From the NCBI GenBank assembly GCA_934457415.1, contig CAKSHM010000005.1, positions 124,001 through 188,000 of the forward strand: DNA of 64,000 nt, in the 5' to 3' direction. Each line of letters starts with the position of its first letter. Within the stretch, counting starts at the first letter, position 1. The stretch comes from an uncultured Eubacteriales bacterium (lineage in GTDB: Bacteria > Bacillota > Clostridia > Oscillospirales > Acutalibacteraceae). The position numbers and the translations under genes are program-made. Below the pieces are notes generated by a model, which made no database searches, was not told the DNA's origin, and saw only the letters and a list, made by a program, of their open reading frames with translations. Of the stretch, positions 1-8,242 are shown piece after piece.

Positions 1-1
1 A

Positions 2-1678
2 ACCTGCACCAACTCGCTCATTGACTCAAAAATAGATTATCTTTCCATTGCAAAGGAAAGAAAAATGGGTAAGGATTACTGGGTGTCAAACCGATATAAT
101 TTTTCCGATGAGGAGCTTTCAAAAATTTCCGATAAAACGAATATAAATATGCACGGAGTTTTCTCTGACGGCTCGGGACTCAGCTTTGAGTCAAACACAA
201 ATCCGGATAAGAAAACAACCGAGACAGATTATGATATTTACAGGAGATCTTTCAGCGGTTTTGCTGCGGTTGACGCCGATATTCTGAACGAGTTCGGCTA
301 CAAGCTTTTATGCGGAACGCTGCCTGATGAGAATAAGGATGAGATAGCCGTAAGCAAATATATCTTCGATGTTTTCAAAAAAACTCAGTATACAGACGGT
401 AAAAAGGTTAAAAACGAAAAAGGTAATGAGGTTACGGTTTATCAGGATATAAATCTATATGAGGACCTGATCGGAAAAACGCTTACCTTAAACGGAAAGA
501 AGTTTACGGTTACGGGAATTGTTGACACAAAAACTGATATTTCAAGATATGAAAGACTTACGGTCAAGGTAAAAAACAAATCCAAATCCGAAAATTTGAT
601 TGATTATATTTTAAATAATGAATTTACAACGGCTGCAAGCAACAGCTTTTTATCCGTGGCAATGACAGGTAAGGCAAAGCTTAACGCAATAATCAGTCAA
701 CAACCTGATATTTACCGTATAAACTATGGTTGGTTCGGCATGTCAAACGAAAGCATGAGTGTCAATCCCGATTATTTGACTACGATTGATAAAATCGATT
801 TGAAAAATGTCAAATGGATAAACGGAGCTAAAACCGAGCTTGCAAAAAACGAGGTTATAGTCTATCAGAACTCGCTTCAAAACGAAGATATATTCGATGA
901 AAACGGAAATCTTAATGCCTCTAAAATTCTTCCGATGGAATATTGGTGCAGTCTTTTCAAAGATAATGCTTATGAAACTGATTTTTTAAAGGAAAAAGGC
1001 TTCGGAGAGAAATTTAATATTGTCGGAATAATTCCTGCAAATGAAAAGCTTGAATATCTAAGCTCTGCAGCGGTTGTAAACAGCGAGCTTGTTGATTTGT
1101 TATGCGACAAGAGCGACAGGGGATATTCCTATGCTATAGGAAATCTTAAAGGCGGTTACAAAGAAATAAGCCCTGTTGTAAATTATTGCTACAGCGCCGA
1201 TAAGGATATTAAATATCCTATTCAGAATTCTGTAACCTATGAGCTTGACAGTATAAATTCTGTTCTTAAAAGTCTTTCAAAGGTTTTCTTATATATCGGA
1301 ATCGGATTTGCCCTTTTTGCAGCTTTAATGCTTTCAAACTTTATCGGAACAAGCATAAGCTACAAGAAAAAGGATATAGGGATTTTAAGAGCAATAGGCT
1401 CAAGAAGCAATGATGTTTTCAGAATTTTCTTCAGTGAAAGCGCGATAATCGCTCTTGTAAACTTTATTTTATCTTCAGCGGGAGTTCTTGCGGCAACCAT
1501 TATAATAAACGGCATTTTAAGGACAAATTACGGCATACTTATTACCGTTTTAAGCTTCGGTATTAGGCAAATAGCTTTACTGCTTGCGGTAAGTATTGCA
1601 GTCGCATTTACGGCAAGCTTTATTCCGGTAAAGAAAATAGCCTCAAAAAGACCGATTGACGCAATAAGAGAAAAATAA
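2..1678 (+). CDS. FtsX-family ABC transporter permease (5' end outside window)
   Basis: The reading frame is open from base 2, before the first ATG at 65, so the N-terminus lies left of the window. The last ~130 residues carry three hydrophobic segments. Between the first two is a charged cytoplasmic loop of the form KKKDIGILRAIGSRSNDVFR, the typical signature of FtsX/MacB permease domains. The preceding ~400 residues are hydrophilic and probably form the extracytoplasmic domain. Such permeases pair with an ATPase to export peptides or lipoproteins or to sense antimicrobials; the partner must lie upstream and the substrate cannot be told from here. A strong terminator follows the stop codon. 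Confidence 0.85.
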   Translation, partial: TCTNSLIDSKIDYLSIAKERKMGKDYWVSNRYNFSDEELSKISDKTNINMHGVFSDGSGLSFESNTNPDKKTTETDYDIYRRSFSGFAAVDADILNEFGYKLLCGTLPDENKDEIAVSKYIFDVFKKTQYTDGKKVKNEKGNEVTVYQDINLYEDLIGKTLTLNGKKFTVTGIVDTKTDISRYERLTVKVKNKSKSENLIDYILNNEFTTAASNSFLSVAMTGKAKLNAIISQQPDIYRINYGWFGMSNESMSVNPDYLTTIDKIDLKNVKWINGAKTELAKNEVIVYQNSLQNEDIFDENGNLNASKILPMEYWCSLFKDNAYETDFLKEKGFGEKFNIVGIIPANEKLEYLSSAAVVNSELVDLLCDKSDRGYSYAIGNLKGGYKEISPVVNYCYSADKDIKYPIQNSVTYELDSINSVLKSLSKVFLYIGIGFALFAALMLSNFIGTSISYKKKDIGILRAIGSRSNDVFRIFFSESAIIALVNFILSSAGVLAATIIINGILRTNYGILITVLSFGIRQIALLLAVSIAVAFTASFIPVKKIASKRPIDAIREK

Positions 1679-1785
1679 AATCGAAAAGTGTGTATTTCGT
1701 CGAGATGCCGGTGTACTGAGTTTAATTCATCACATCCGAAAAAATCACTCAGTCAGTAAAATCTTTATGTCCGAATTTTTCCAAT

Positions 1786-1815
1786 AAAAAACGCAGGCAA
1801 AAGCCTGCGTTTTTT
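1786..1815 (+). terminator. Intrinsic terminator after the ABC permease
   Basis: A perfect stem (AAAAACGCAGGC paired with GCCTGCGTTTTT) has a short A-rich loop and ends in a T run. It lies about 110 bases after the permease stop codon and closes that transcript. The A-rich left arm means it could also work on the minus strand. Confidence 0.85.
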
Positions 1816-1919
1816 GTGAAGACAGGACAATAGAGATGTTTTTGCGTTTTCGCTGTCTTGATTTGAACACTCTCGGCACAATCATTTTACATTACTCCGT
1901 TTCTGTTTTCAAGTTTTTT

Positions 1920-2051
1920 TTACAGCGTCATTTCGATTTCGGTGCCTCCGATAAAGACCACCTTGATTTTCGCTTTTGACTCTACCGCTACGCAATCGAA
2001 TATCTGCCGGACGACATAATCGGCAAGCAGTCTGATTTTCCTTTTACTCAT
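1920..2051 (-). CDS. Small hypothetical protein, 43 residues
   Basis: A minus-strand ORF of 43 codons starts at an ATG at 2051, with AAAGGA about 8 bases upstream. An in-frame ATG 18 bases further upstream has no comparable ribosome site. The product begins MSKRKIRLLADYVV and ends GGTEIEMTL: a basic N-terminus, an amphipathic helix and a short beta-like tail. It has no signal peptide or membrane segment. It is transcribed divergently from the MFS gene. I do not recognise the family. The codon pattern and ribosome site suggest it is translated, but it could be a remnant of a larger deleted element. Function unknown. Confidence 0.45.
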   Translation of the reverse strand: MSKRKIRLLADYVVRQIFDCVAVESKAKIKVVFIGGTEIEMTL

Positions 2052-2084
2052 ATCGTTCAGTCCTTTCATTGTTATTCGTTTTTA

Positions 2085-2113
2085 TTGATTTATTGATTGA
2101 CTTGTAGTATAAT
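2085..2113 (+). promoter_or_regulatory. Sigma-A type promoter for the MFS gene
   Basis: TTGATT at 2085-2090 and TATAAT at 2108-2113 are separated by 17 bases. The start point would be near 2120. This supports the ATG at 2172 as the MFS start, because the longer ORF from 2097 would begin inside the promoter. Confidence 0.6.
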
Positions 2114-2171
2114 TCTTGATATTCAGAGTTCAAAAAACATAATTTTTTTGCAAGCTGCAGGGGTGCATTCT

Positions 2172-3353
2172 ATGGCGACAGTATTGTTGATTATAATATA
2201 TATCGCTTTTATCGGCTTGGGGATACCGGACTCGCTTTTCGGTACGGCTTGGCCTGCCATATACTCCGACTTCGGTCTGCCTTTTTCATTCGGAAGCTTT
2301 GTTACGGTCATAGTGTCATGCGGAACTGTTATATCAAGCATTATCAGCTCTAAAGTAATCGCCAAGCTCGGAACCAATAAGGTTTCGGCATACAGCACGC
2401 TTCTGACAGCGATTGCCTTACTTGGCTATTCTTTTGCGCCGAATTTATGGGTGATGTGCTTTTTATCTGTTATACTCGGCATCGGTGCCGGCTCAATAGA
2501 TGTAGCACTGAATAACTATGTTGCTCTGCATTATTCCGCAACACATATGAGCTTTCTGCATTGCTTTTACGGCGTCGGCGTATCCGTAAGCCCCTACATT
2601 TTATCACTTGTTATTGCAGGCAAATCCGGTTGGCGAGGCGGATACAGAATTACTTTTATCATTCAGCTTGCCATAGCTGCGCTGTTGTTTATATCGCTTC
2701 CTTTATGGCATAAAGTGCACGGTGCTGAAAAAAGCACGGATGAAGCCGAATTTAAAAGCTTATCGCTTAGAAGCATATTGAAAATTCCGGGCGTAAAAAT
2801 GATGTGCGGACTGTTTATCACCTCCTGTGCAATAGAATGCACCTGCGGCGGATGGGGCAGTACATTTCTTGTGGAATACAAGCATTTGTCCCCGGAAAAG
2901 GCAGCTCGAATTATAATGATATACTATGTCGGGTTGACTCTCGGACGGTTTTTGTCCGGCGTGTTGGCAACAAGATTGCATAGCTGGAAAATAATAAAGC
3001 TGGGGCAGATCGTATTAGGTGCAGCCCTGTTGCTTTTGGTTCTTCCGAGCAATGTATATCTGTTGTGCGCCGCCGGAATGTTTTTAATTGGACTCGGAAA
3101 CGGTCCGGTGTTCCCGAATTTTAATTACCTTACACCCGAAAACTTCGGCAGCGATATTTCACAGTCTGTCATCGGAATTCAAATGGCATCGGCATATATC
3201 GGAATCATGCTCGCTCCCGCACTTTGCGGATTGCTCGGTCAGACATTCGGTATGGTTATTTTCCCGTTTTACCTGATACTGTTTTATGTTATCATGATAC
3301 CCTTGACGATTCGTGTAAGAGCGGTGCTAAAGAAAAACACAAAACAGAGTTAA
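2172..3353 (+). CDS. MFS transporter (major facilitator superfamily, FucP-like)
   Basis: A 393-residue integral membrane protein with about twelve hydrophobic segments, typical length for MFS secondary transporters. The first segment contains GIGLGIP-like text (FIGLGIPDSLFGTAWP), and a short basic loop after the second helix (SSKVIAKLGTNKV) fits the MFS A-loop. General resemblance is to the fucose-permease-like subgroup of Firmicutes; the substrate is not predictable. The start at 2172 is chosen because CAGGGG lies 8 bases upstream and a promoter ends at 2113; the frame is open for another 25 codons upstream. It appears monocistronic. Confidence 0.85.
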   Translation: MATVLLIIIYIAFIGLGIPDSLFGTAWPAIYSDFGLPFSFGSFVTVIVSCGTVISSIISSKVIAKLGTNKVSAYSTLLTAIALLGYSFAPNLWVMCFLSVILGIGAGSIDVALNNYVALHYSATHMSFLHCFYGVGVSVSPYILSLVIAGKSGWRGGYRITFIIQLAIAALLFISLPLWHKVHGAEKSTDEAEFKSLSLRSILKIPGVKMMCGLFITSCAIECTCGGWGSTFLVEYKHLSPEKAARIIMIYYVGLTLGRFLSGVLATRLHSWKIIKLGQIVLGAALLLLVLPSNVYLLCAAGMFLIGLGNGPVFPNFNYLTPENFGSDISQSVIGIQMASAYIGIMLAPALCGLLGQTFGMVIFPFYLILFYVIMIPLTIRVRAVLKKNTKQS

Positions 3354-3427
3354 TATCATAAACAGTACCCTTATCAACAAAATTTTACTTTTGCAATTAT
3401 ATTTTTCATTGCCTCCGGAAATAAGAA

Positions 3428-3461
3428 AGCCGCCTGATTCTCAAAAGAAAACCAAGCAGCT
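3428..3461 (+). terminator. Possible terminator hairpin after the MFS gene
   Basis: AGCCGCCTGATTCTC can pair with GAAAACCAAGCAGCT over 15 positions if G-U pairs are allowed on the plus strand, with an AAAA loop. The tract after it is only moderately T-rich, so termination strength is uncertain. Confidence 0.35.
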
Positions 3462-3628
3462 ATGTATGTGTTTTATTCAATTGGTCGGATCGGAATTAAT
3501 TATACCACCGAATTATGAAAAATTCTACCGTCATGTTCAGTGTGGCAGGATCACTCTTCCGCAGAAGTACTCTATGACGGGGTTTGTTATAAGCCTGAAT
3601 GCCTTGTTTCAAGCGGTTTTGGGGCGTA

Positions 3629-3669
3629 GAAAAAGTCCGCCGCAATTCTATTGAAATTACGGTGGACTT
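3629..3669 (-). terminator. Terminator of the tRNA-His/tRNA-Gln transcript
   Basis: On the minus strand AAGTCCACCG pairs with CGGCGGACTT (one mismatch) and is followed by a T run. It starts directly downstream of the CCA end of tRNA-Gln. Confidence 0.65.
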
Positions 3670-3670
3670 A

Positions 3671-3745
3671 TGGCTGGGGTGGCGAGATTCGAACTCACGA
3701 ATGCAGCAGTCAAAGTGCTGTGTCTTACCGCTTGACGACACCCCA
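3671..3745 (-). tRNA. tRNA-Gln (TTG anticodon)
   Basis: A 75-base cloverleaf on the minus strand with the 3' CCA encoded. The acceptor stem is TGGGGTG/CACCCCA. The anticodon loop CTTTGAC puts TTG at the anticodon, and the T arm contains GTTCGAATC. It lies downstream of tRNA-His in the same transcript. Confidence 0.95.
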
Positions 3746-3806
3746 GTATTCAACAAAAAAATAAAGCACCTAAAAACTTGAAAAATCAGGTGCTTTTACG
3801 CTTATG

Positions 3807-3884
3807 TGGGGTGGGAGATGGGATTCGAACCCACGATCTCCAGTGCCACAAACTGGCGCTTTAACCAACTAAGCTACACCCACC
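3807..3884 (-). tRNA. tRNA-His (GTG anticodon)
   Basis: A 78-base cloverleaf on the minus strand including an extra 5' G (position -1) opposite C73 and an encoded CCA, the identity features of tRNA-His. The anticodon stem-loop CCAGTTTGTGGCACTGG carries GTG. The acceptor stem has one T-T mismatch at the sixth pair. First gene of a two-tRNA operon. Confidence 0.93.
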
Positions 3885-3898
3885 GTAACGCAAAATCT

Positions 3899-3926
3899 AT
3901 TATATCATAACCATAAGATTTGTCAA
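3899..3926 (-). promoter_or_regulatory. Strong sigma-A promoter of the tRNA-His/tRNA-Gln operon
   Basis: On the minus strand a perfect TTGACA (3921-3926) and a perfect TATAAT (3899-3904) are separated by 16 bases, immediately before tRNA-His. Confidence 0.85.
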
Positions 3927-3935
3927 GAACTTTTT

Positions 3936-4151
3936 TTATAATTTGAAATCATCTTCTTTAAAATCCGATATGACTCCGATTTGTTCGGGTTTACGCTTAA
4001 AAACATCATATTTATAATGTCTGCAATAATCCCGTTTTCCCGTTACGCCTTTTTTTAAACAGAAAATATAATTATCATATTCAGATACCCTGCCGAATTT
4101 GCACCAAAGGCAGGATTTTTTAATTTTTTTATCAAAGAATTTGAAACCCAT
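3936..4151 (-). CDS. Small cysteine-containing hypothetical protein
   Basis: A 71-residue product if translated from the ATG at 4151, which has GGAG six bases upstream. The frame is open back to a GTG at 4196 that overlaps the ylbJ stop codon as GTGA, so coupled translation from there is possible (86 residues). It has a Cys-x2-Cys pair (KSCLWCKFGRV) and two later cysteines (FCLKKG and DYCRHYKY), arranged like a small zinc ribbon. There is no membrane segment. It lies directly downstream of ylbJ in the same direction, so it may be co-expressed during sporulation. Function unknown. Confidence 0.65.
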   Translation of the reverse strand: MGFKFFDKKIKKSCLWCKFGRVSEYDNYIFCLKKGVTGKRDYCRHYKYDVFKRKPEQIGVISDFKEDDFKL

Positions 4152-4192
4152 AGCTGTCTCCGAATTATTTTTTTTAATTATATCATGTTTTT

Positions 4193-5188
4193 TCACTTCT
4201 TTCCATACTTTTTTACATTTTGCAGCGAAATAATAAAAATTAAGACAAAAACCGATAGCGCTGCGACGGTTTTGGGAGTATTTATTTCTATTAAAACATT
4301 ATTGGATACAACACCTGTATTTATCGGTATATTAAATAATTTAAAAATAATAAAGGTGTAAAAGGAAGAAAAAAAGCCGTGAACAATTCTGAACAAAAAA
4401 AACTTTATTTTGTTTATTTTTAAATCAGTACCTATTGAAAAAATCTGCATTATAACACAAAATCCGCCAAAACCTATTACAAAAGATAAAATATAAATAT
4501 TTTTAATGTGAAATGAGGAATAAGTAACCTCATTCAGAATAAGTAAAATTTTTAAAGTTCTGATTTTTTTTGAGATTTCAAGAATAATCGCATTTATAAC
4601 CGAAAAAATTACTACGAACGAACAAACGGAAAACATTGCGGAAGCTGCCGAGGAGGTGCTTTCAACAAACATTTCGCTTACTAAGATTTTATTTTCGGTA
4701 CGGCAACTGTTTCCGTAAAGCAATGTTTTATCCTTTAATAAATAATAAGTAAAAATCGTTAATGATGAAAGGAAGCATGAAGCGAGCAGCGCGGTACCTG
4801 CGGCGGCTGAATTAAATGAATGAATTCCTACAGCGAATATTAAGAAAGCCGGTCCTGCGTTAACGCAAAAATTCAAACACTTTCCCGCTTTTTCTTTATC
4901 AAGAAATCCGTCCCTGACAGAGCTGTTTAAAACGGCGGCGCCTACAGGATATCCTCCCGTACAAGACATAAAAAAAATAATTGGAATTCTCAAATTGCCT
5001 ATGTTTAACAGGTTTGCCGTTTTTATAATCATATTTACGCATACCATAAACGGAAACAGCGAGGGAATAAGTACATCAGAACAGCTGTAAAGACCGTTAA
5101 CGGCACCGTTTACGGATTCATCCTTAAAAAAAATAAGCATCGCAGCACCTAACAAAGCCGAAAAAAACAAAAAAAGCTTTTTGAGCAT
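4193..5188 (-). CDS. ylbJ: Sporulation integral membrane protein, YlbJ-like
   Basis: A 331-residue membrane protein with about eight hydrophobic segments. It contains LIPSLFPFMV near residue 45 and SCTGGYPVGA near residue 75, which I associate with the YlbJ family and its nucleoside-recognition (Gate) fold. In Bacillus the protein is made in the mother cell and is needed for spore heat resistance. It is shorter than the ~400 residues of Bacillus YlbJ. It is transcribed divergently from yqfCD, another mother-cell pair, which supports the call. The start has AGGCGGTG about 10 bases upstream. Confidence 0.8.
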   Translation of the reverse strand: MLKKLFLFFSALLGAAMLIFFKDESVNGAVNGLYSCSDVLIPSLFPFMVCVNMIIKTANLLNIGNLRIPIIFFMSCTGGYPVGAAVLNSSVRDGFLDKEKAGKCLNFCVNAGPAFLIFAVGIHSFNSAAAGTALLASCFLSSLTIFTYYLLKDKTLLYGNSCRTENKILVSEMFVESTSSAASAMFSVCSFVVIFSVINAIILEISKKIRTLKILLILNEVTYSSFHIKNIYILSFVIGFGGFCVIMQIFSIGTDLKINKIKFFLFRIVHGFFSSFYTFIIFKLFNIPINTGVVSNNVLIEINTPKTVAALSVFVLIFIISLQNVKKYGKK

Positions 5189-5230
5189 AATTTTAAAACA
5201 CCGCCTTTAAATAATAATATTCATCAGGCT

Positions 5231-5259
5231 GAATTATTATAAATGTTAAATCATATTAT
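5231..5259 (+). promoter_or_regulatory. Candidate sigma-E promoter of yqfC-yqfD
   Basis: GAATTAT at 5231-5237 and CATATTAT at 5252-5259 are separated by 14 bases. This resembles the mother-cell sigma-E consensus (about KMATATT, 14 bases, CATACAAT). yqfC and yqfD are sigma-E dependent in Bacillus; the match here is an inference. Confidence 0.45.
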
Positions 5260-5280
5260 TTTTTAAAGGGGTGAAAAGGT

Positions 5281-5586
5281 GTGCCTAAAAAGTTTAAATT
5301 TAAAACTTCTAAAAAAGCTAAGATAAATTATTTTAAATGTTCGGAGGATATTCTGGATTTGGCCTCGGAAAAAGGTGCGCATATCGATATTTTTTCAAAT
5401 ACGGAAATAATTATAGACGGTTGCCAAGGAATACTTAATTATGATACTCAGTGTATAAGATTATGCGTGGACGGAGGCTCTCTTTTACTTGGCGGCGAAG
5501 GGTTTTACATAGTGAGCTTTGAAAACAAAAACATCAGAATAAAAGGAATTATTTCCTCGATTGAGTTTTACGGTGATTTTAAATGA
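5281..5586 (+). CDS. yqfC: Sporulation protein YqfC
   Basis: A 101-residue soluble protein starting at GTG with AAAGGGG upstream. It is about the usual length of YqfC (~95). It is rich in beta strands with the recognisable middle part LCVDGGSLLLGGEGFYIVSFE, a YabP/YqfC-type fold. The stop overlaps the yqfD start by four bases, so the two are translationally coupled. In Bacillus the pair belongs to the sigma-E regulon; the molecular role is not firmly known. Confidence 0.87.
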   Translation: MPKKFKFKTSKKAKINYFKCSEDILDLASEKGAHIDIFSNTEIIIDGCQGILNYDTQCIRLCVDGGSLLLGGEGFYIVSFENKNIRIKGIISSIEFYGDFK

Positions 5587-6746
5587 ATAGTTTGCTGAGA
5601 TTTTTAAACGGATATCTGATAGTTGAAATAAGCGGAGACGATAGGGAAAAGATAATAAATTCCGCTAATATTTTCGGTGTTTCATTTTTTAATATAAAGT
5701 TTTTAAACAACTGCGTATATGCTTATATGAAAATAGGGGATTTTAAAAATTTAAGAGCAATAAAAAGAAAGAAAAATGTAAAAATAAGGATATTTAAAAA
5801 GTGCGGACTCCCTTTTATTTTTAAAAAATACAAATTAAGAGCAGGCTTTTTTACGGGAACTGTTTTATTCTTTGCAGTAATATATTTTTTATCGGGATTC
5901 ATTTGGGAAATTCATTTTTGCGGAAATAAAAAAATTTCAGATAAAAGGTTAAATGAAATCTGTTCGCAAATAGGTATCAAAACCGGACAAAGATATAAAA
6001 AAATCGATTTTAATAAAAAAGCACAGGAGCTGCTGCTTAATGAGGACGGTTTGTCATGGGCTTCTATGAATATTGAGGGCTGTGTACTTACAGTGAATGT
6101 TTCAGAAATAAAAAATAAGCAGGAGGATCAAAAGCCGAGTAATATTAAAAGTTTAAGCGACGGAAAAATAGTTAAAATAGATATATCATCGGGAATGCCG
6201 CTTGTTAAGGTAGGGGACAGTGTCGCAAAAGATGAGCTTATAGTGTCGGGTATTATTGAAAGCAGTTCGAAAACCGCATTTGTAAAATCAAAAGGTACAG
6301 TTCTTGCAAAAACTGTAAGAACCGTTTCTTCAAGCGGAAAATATAAGGAGACGCTGCTGACAGAAAACGGTAAAAAGGAGAGAAGAACGGTTTTAACATT
6401 TTTTAAATTTAACCTGCCTCTTTTTTGCGGTAATCCGACGGATAAATTCAGAACCGAAACAAAAATTAAAAAACTTAAGCTTTTCGGCGGAGAAACTCCT
6501 GTTTTCCTTACTGAAAAAACATACTATCTGAATAAAAAAAATACGGTTGTAAAGAGCAAAGAAAAACTTTTATCGGAGCTGAATCAAAAAAACCGTGAAA
6601 TGATAAATAAGCTATGCGTTGAAAGCGCCGAAATCATAGATATGAATACTAAGTATGAAGAAAACGGAATAACAGTAACATATGTGCTTGAATGTGTAGA
6701 AAATATAGCCGTTTTTGAACCGATAAATGTTGAATATAAAAATTGA
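5583..6746 (+). CDS. yqfD: Sporulation protein YqfD
   Basis: A 387-residue protein with an N-terminal soluble part, a single membrane segment around residues 90-110 (FFTGTVLFFAVIYFLSGFIW) and a long extracytoplasmic region, the standard YqfD architecture and length. The gene order yqfC-yqfD-phoH-ybeY-era is the conserved Firmicutes arrangement. YqfD is a mother-cell membrane protein needed for efficient sporulation; it shares features with SpoIVFA-like proteins but has no known catalytic site. The promoter of the next gene overlaps its stop codon. Confidence 0.9.
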   Translation: MNSLLRFLNGYLIVEISGDDREKIINSANIFGVSFFNIKFLNNCVYAYMKIGDFKNLRAIKRKKNVKIRIFKKCGLPFIFKKYKLRAGFFTGTVLFFAVIYFLSGFIWEIHFCGNKKISDKRLNEICSQIGIKTGQRYKKIDFNKKAQELLLNEDGLSWASMNIEGCVLTVNVSEIKNKQEDQKPSNIKSLSDGKIVKIDISSGMPLVKVGDSVAKDELIVSGIIESSSKTAFVKSKGTVLAKTVRTVSSSGKYKETLLTENGKKERRTVLTFFKFNLPLFCGNPTDKFRTETKIKKLKLFGGETPVFLTEKTYYLNKKNTVVKSKEKLLSELNQKNREMINKLCVESAEIIDMNTKYEENGITVTYVLECVENIAVFEPINVEYKN

Positions 6747-6772
6747 CATAGAGGTATAAAATGTAGTATAAT
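6743..6772 (+). promoter_or_regulatory. Sigma-A promoter of the phoH-ybeY-era run
   Basis: A perfect TTGACA (6743-6748) overlapping the yqfD stop and a perfect TATAAT (6767-6772) are separated by 18 bases. It gives vegetative expression of phoH and downstream genes independently of the sporulation pair. Confidence 0.75.
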
Positions 6773-6809
6773 TAGTGTAAAAGAATTATAAATCAGGGCG
6801 GGATTACTT

Positions 6810-7799
6810 ATAGATTATTTTTTTGATTTATCAGATACAGAAGATTTAAACGGATTGTTCGGTGAATATGACAGTAATATTGCAGAGCTTGAGAACAAAT
6901 ATAATGTCAAAATAAATCTCAGAGACGGCAGGCTTAAATTATCTGGCGGAGAAAAAGCCGTAATAAATGCTTCGAAAGCTGTTGAGTATCTCCTGGAAAT
7001 TACAAGTAAAGGAACTGTTCCTGATATTCAGAAGGTAAATTGCGTTATGGATATGATTGAGGACGGAAATGAAAGCGAGATAATGTCTCTTGATTCGGCA
7101 GGCTATGTTACGGCATCAGGAAAGCCTGTAAAACCTAAAACCCTCGGTCAGAAAAAATATATTGAAGCCATTAAAAGCCATACGGTTACTATAGGCGTCG
7201 GACCGGCCGGAACCGGAAAAACTTATCTTGCCGTAGCCGAAGCCGTTAAGGCGTTTAAAGAAAAAAAGATAAGCAAAATTATTCTGACCCGCCCAGCGGT
7301 AGAAGCCGGAGAAAAACTTGGCTTTTTGCCGGGAGATCTGCAGCAAAAGGTCGATCCTTATTTAAGACCTTTATATGACGCTTTGTTTGAAATGTTAGGT
7401 GCAGAAAGCTTTCAGAAGTATCATGAAAGAGGGGATATAGAGGTCGCTCCTCTTGCTTATATGCGTGGCAGAACGCTTGACGACAGCTTTATTATCCTCG
7501 ACGAGGCTCAGAATACAACATCCGAGCAGATGAAGATGTTTCTTACAAGGCTTGGATTTAATTCGAAAATTGTTGTTACGGGAGATGTAACTCAAATAGA
7601 TTTGCCTGACGGGAAAAAATCCGGACTTAAAGAGGCAATAGGAATTTTAAAAAACATTAAAGATATTTCGATAATAAAACTGACTGAAAAAGATGTCGTA
7701 AGACATAAATTGGTTCAGGAAATAATAAAAGCTTATGAAAAAATCGGAGGTAAAAATGAAAACAAAGGTAAATATCACGGACAAGCAAAAAAAGATTAA
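6810..7799 (+). CDS. phoH: PhoH-family ATPase (non-canonical start proposed)
   Basis: A cytoplasmic P-loop protein of the PhoH/YbeZ type, usually ~320 residues and linked to RNA metabolism with YbeY. The N-terminal KH-like part is followed by Walker A (GPAGTGKTY, near residue 130) and Walker B (FIILDEAQN, near residue 225). No ATG, GTG or TTG lies in frame between a stop at 6789-6791 and a TTG at 6855. The residues upstream of 6855 (DYFFDLSDTEDLNGLFGEYD) still fit the family, and AGGGCGG at 6795-6801 sits 8 bases before an in-frame ATA at 6810. I propose ATA as start; the conservative start is TTG 6855 (314 residues). It overlaps ybeY by 44 bases. Confidence 0.88.
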   Translation: MDYFFDLSDTEDLNGLFGEYDSNIAELENKYNVKINLRDGRLKLSGGEKAVINASKAVEYLLEITSKGTVPDIQKVNCVMDMIEDGNESEIMSLDSAGYVTASGKPVKPKTLGQKKYIEAIKSHTVTIGVGPAGTGKTYLAVAEAVKAFKEKKISKIILTRPAVEAGEKLGFLPGDLQQKVDPYLRPLYDALFEMLGAESFQKYHERGDIEVAPLAYMRGRTLDDSFIILDEAQNTTSEQMKMFLTRLGFNSKIVVTGDVTQIDLPDGKKSGLKEAIGILKNIKDISIIKLTEKDVVRHKLVQEIIKAYEKIGGKNENKGKYHGQAKKD

Positions 7800-8238
7800 G
7801 CTGCCCACAGGCACAAGACTTTTTATAAGAAAAGCCTGTATTGCAACACTTACAGAGGAAAAGTTCCCTTATAACGCAGAAGTAGAGGTGATTTTGACCG
7901 ATGATGAGAATATTCGCGAATTAAACCGCAAGTTTCGCAATATTGATTCTTCTACGGATGTTCTTTCATTTCCGCTCGGCTCTGACGGTGAGTACGATGA
8001 AAATCCCGAAACCGGTATGAAAATGCTCGGCGATATTGTTATTTCGGTTGAACATGCTTATGCTCAGGCGGAGCTTTACGGTCACGGTATTGAAAGGGAA
8101 ATTTCTTTTCTTGCCGTTCATTCAATGCTTCATCTTTTAGGCTATGACCATGTTGACAGCAAGCTTGAAGAAAGCATCATGCGCGAAAAGCAGGAGATTA
8201 TTCTTGACGAGCTCGGTCTTTCGATAAATAAGCTGTAA
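7756..8238 (+). CDS. ybeY: Endoribonuclease YbeY (16S rRNA maturation)
   Basis: A 160-residue metalloprotein with the zinc motif HSMLHLLGYDH (H-x3-H-x5-H) near residue 120 that defines the family. It acts in 16S rRNA 3' end processing and ribosome quality control. The start at 7756 is fixed by GGAGG five bases upstream. The start lies inside the end of phoH, so the two are tightly coupled, in agreement with the PhoH-YbeY partnership known in bacteria. Confidence 0.95.
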   Translation: MKTKVNITDKQKKIKLPTGTRLFIRKACIATLTEEKFPYNAEVEVILTDDENIRELNRKFRNIDSSTDVLSFPLGSDGEYDENPETGMKMLGDIVISVEHAYAQAELYGHGIEREISFLAVHSMLHLLGYDHVDSKLEESIMREKQEIILDELGLSINKL

Positions 8239-8242
8239 TATA

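Larger units (their letters stand above)
3354..3670. other. Intergenic stretch between MFS gene and tRNA-Gln
   Basis: No convincing gene is seen in these ~317 bases. It holds a G-U-rich hairpin soon after the MFS gene (3428-3461) and the terminator of the minus-strand tRNA transcript (3629-3669). Short ORFs here lack ribosome sites and look like chance. Confidence 0.5.
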
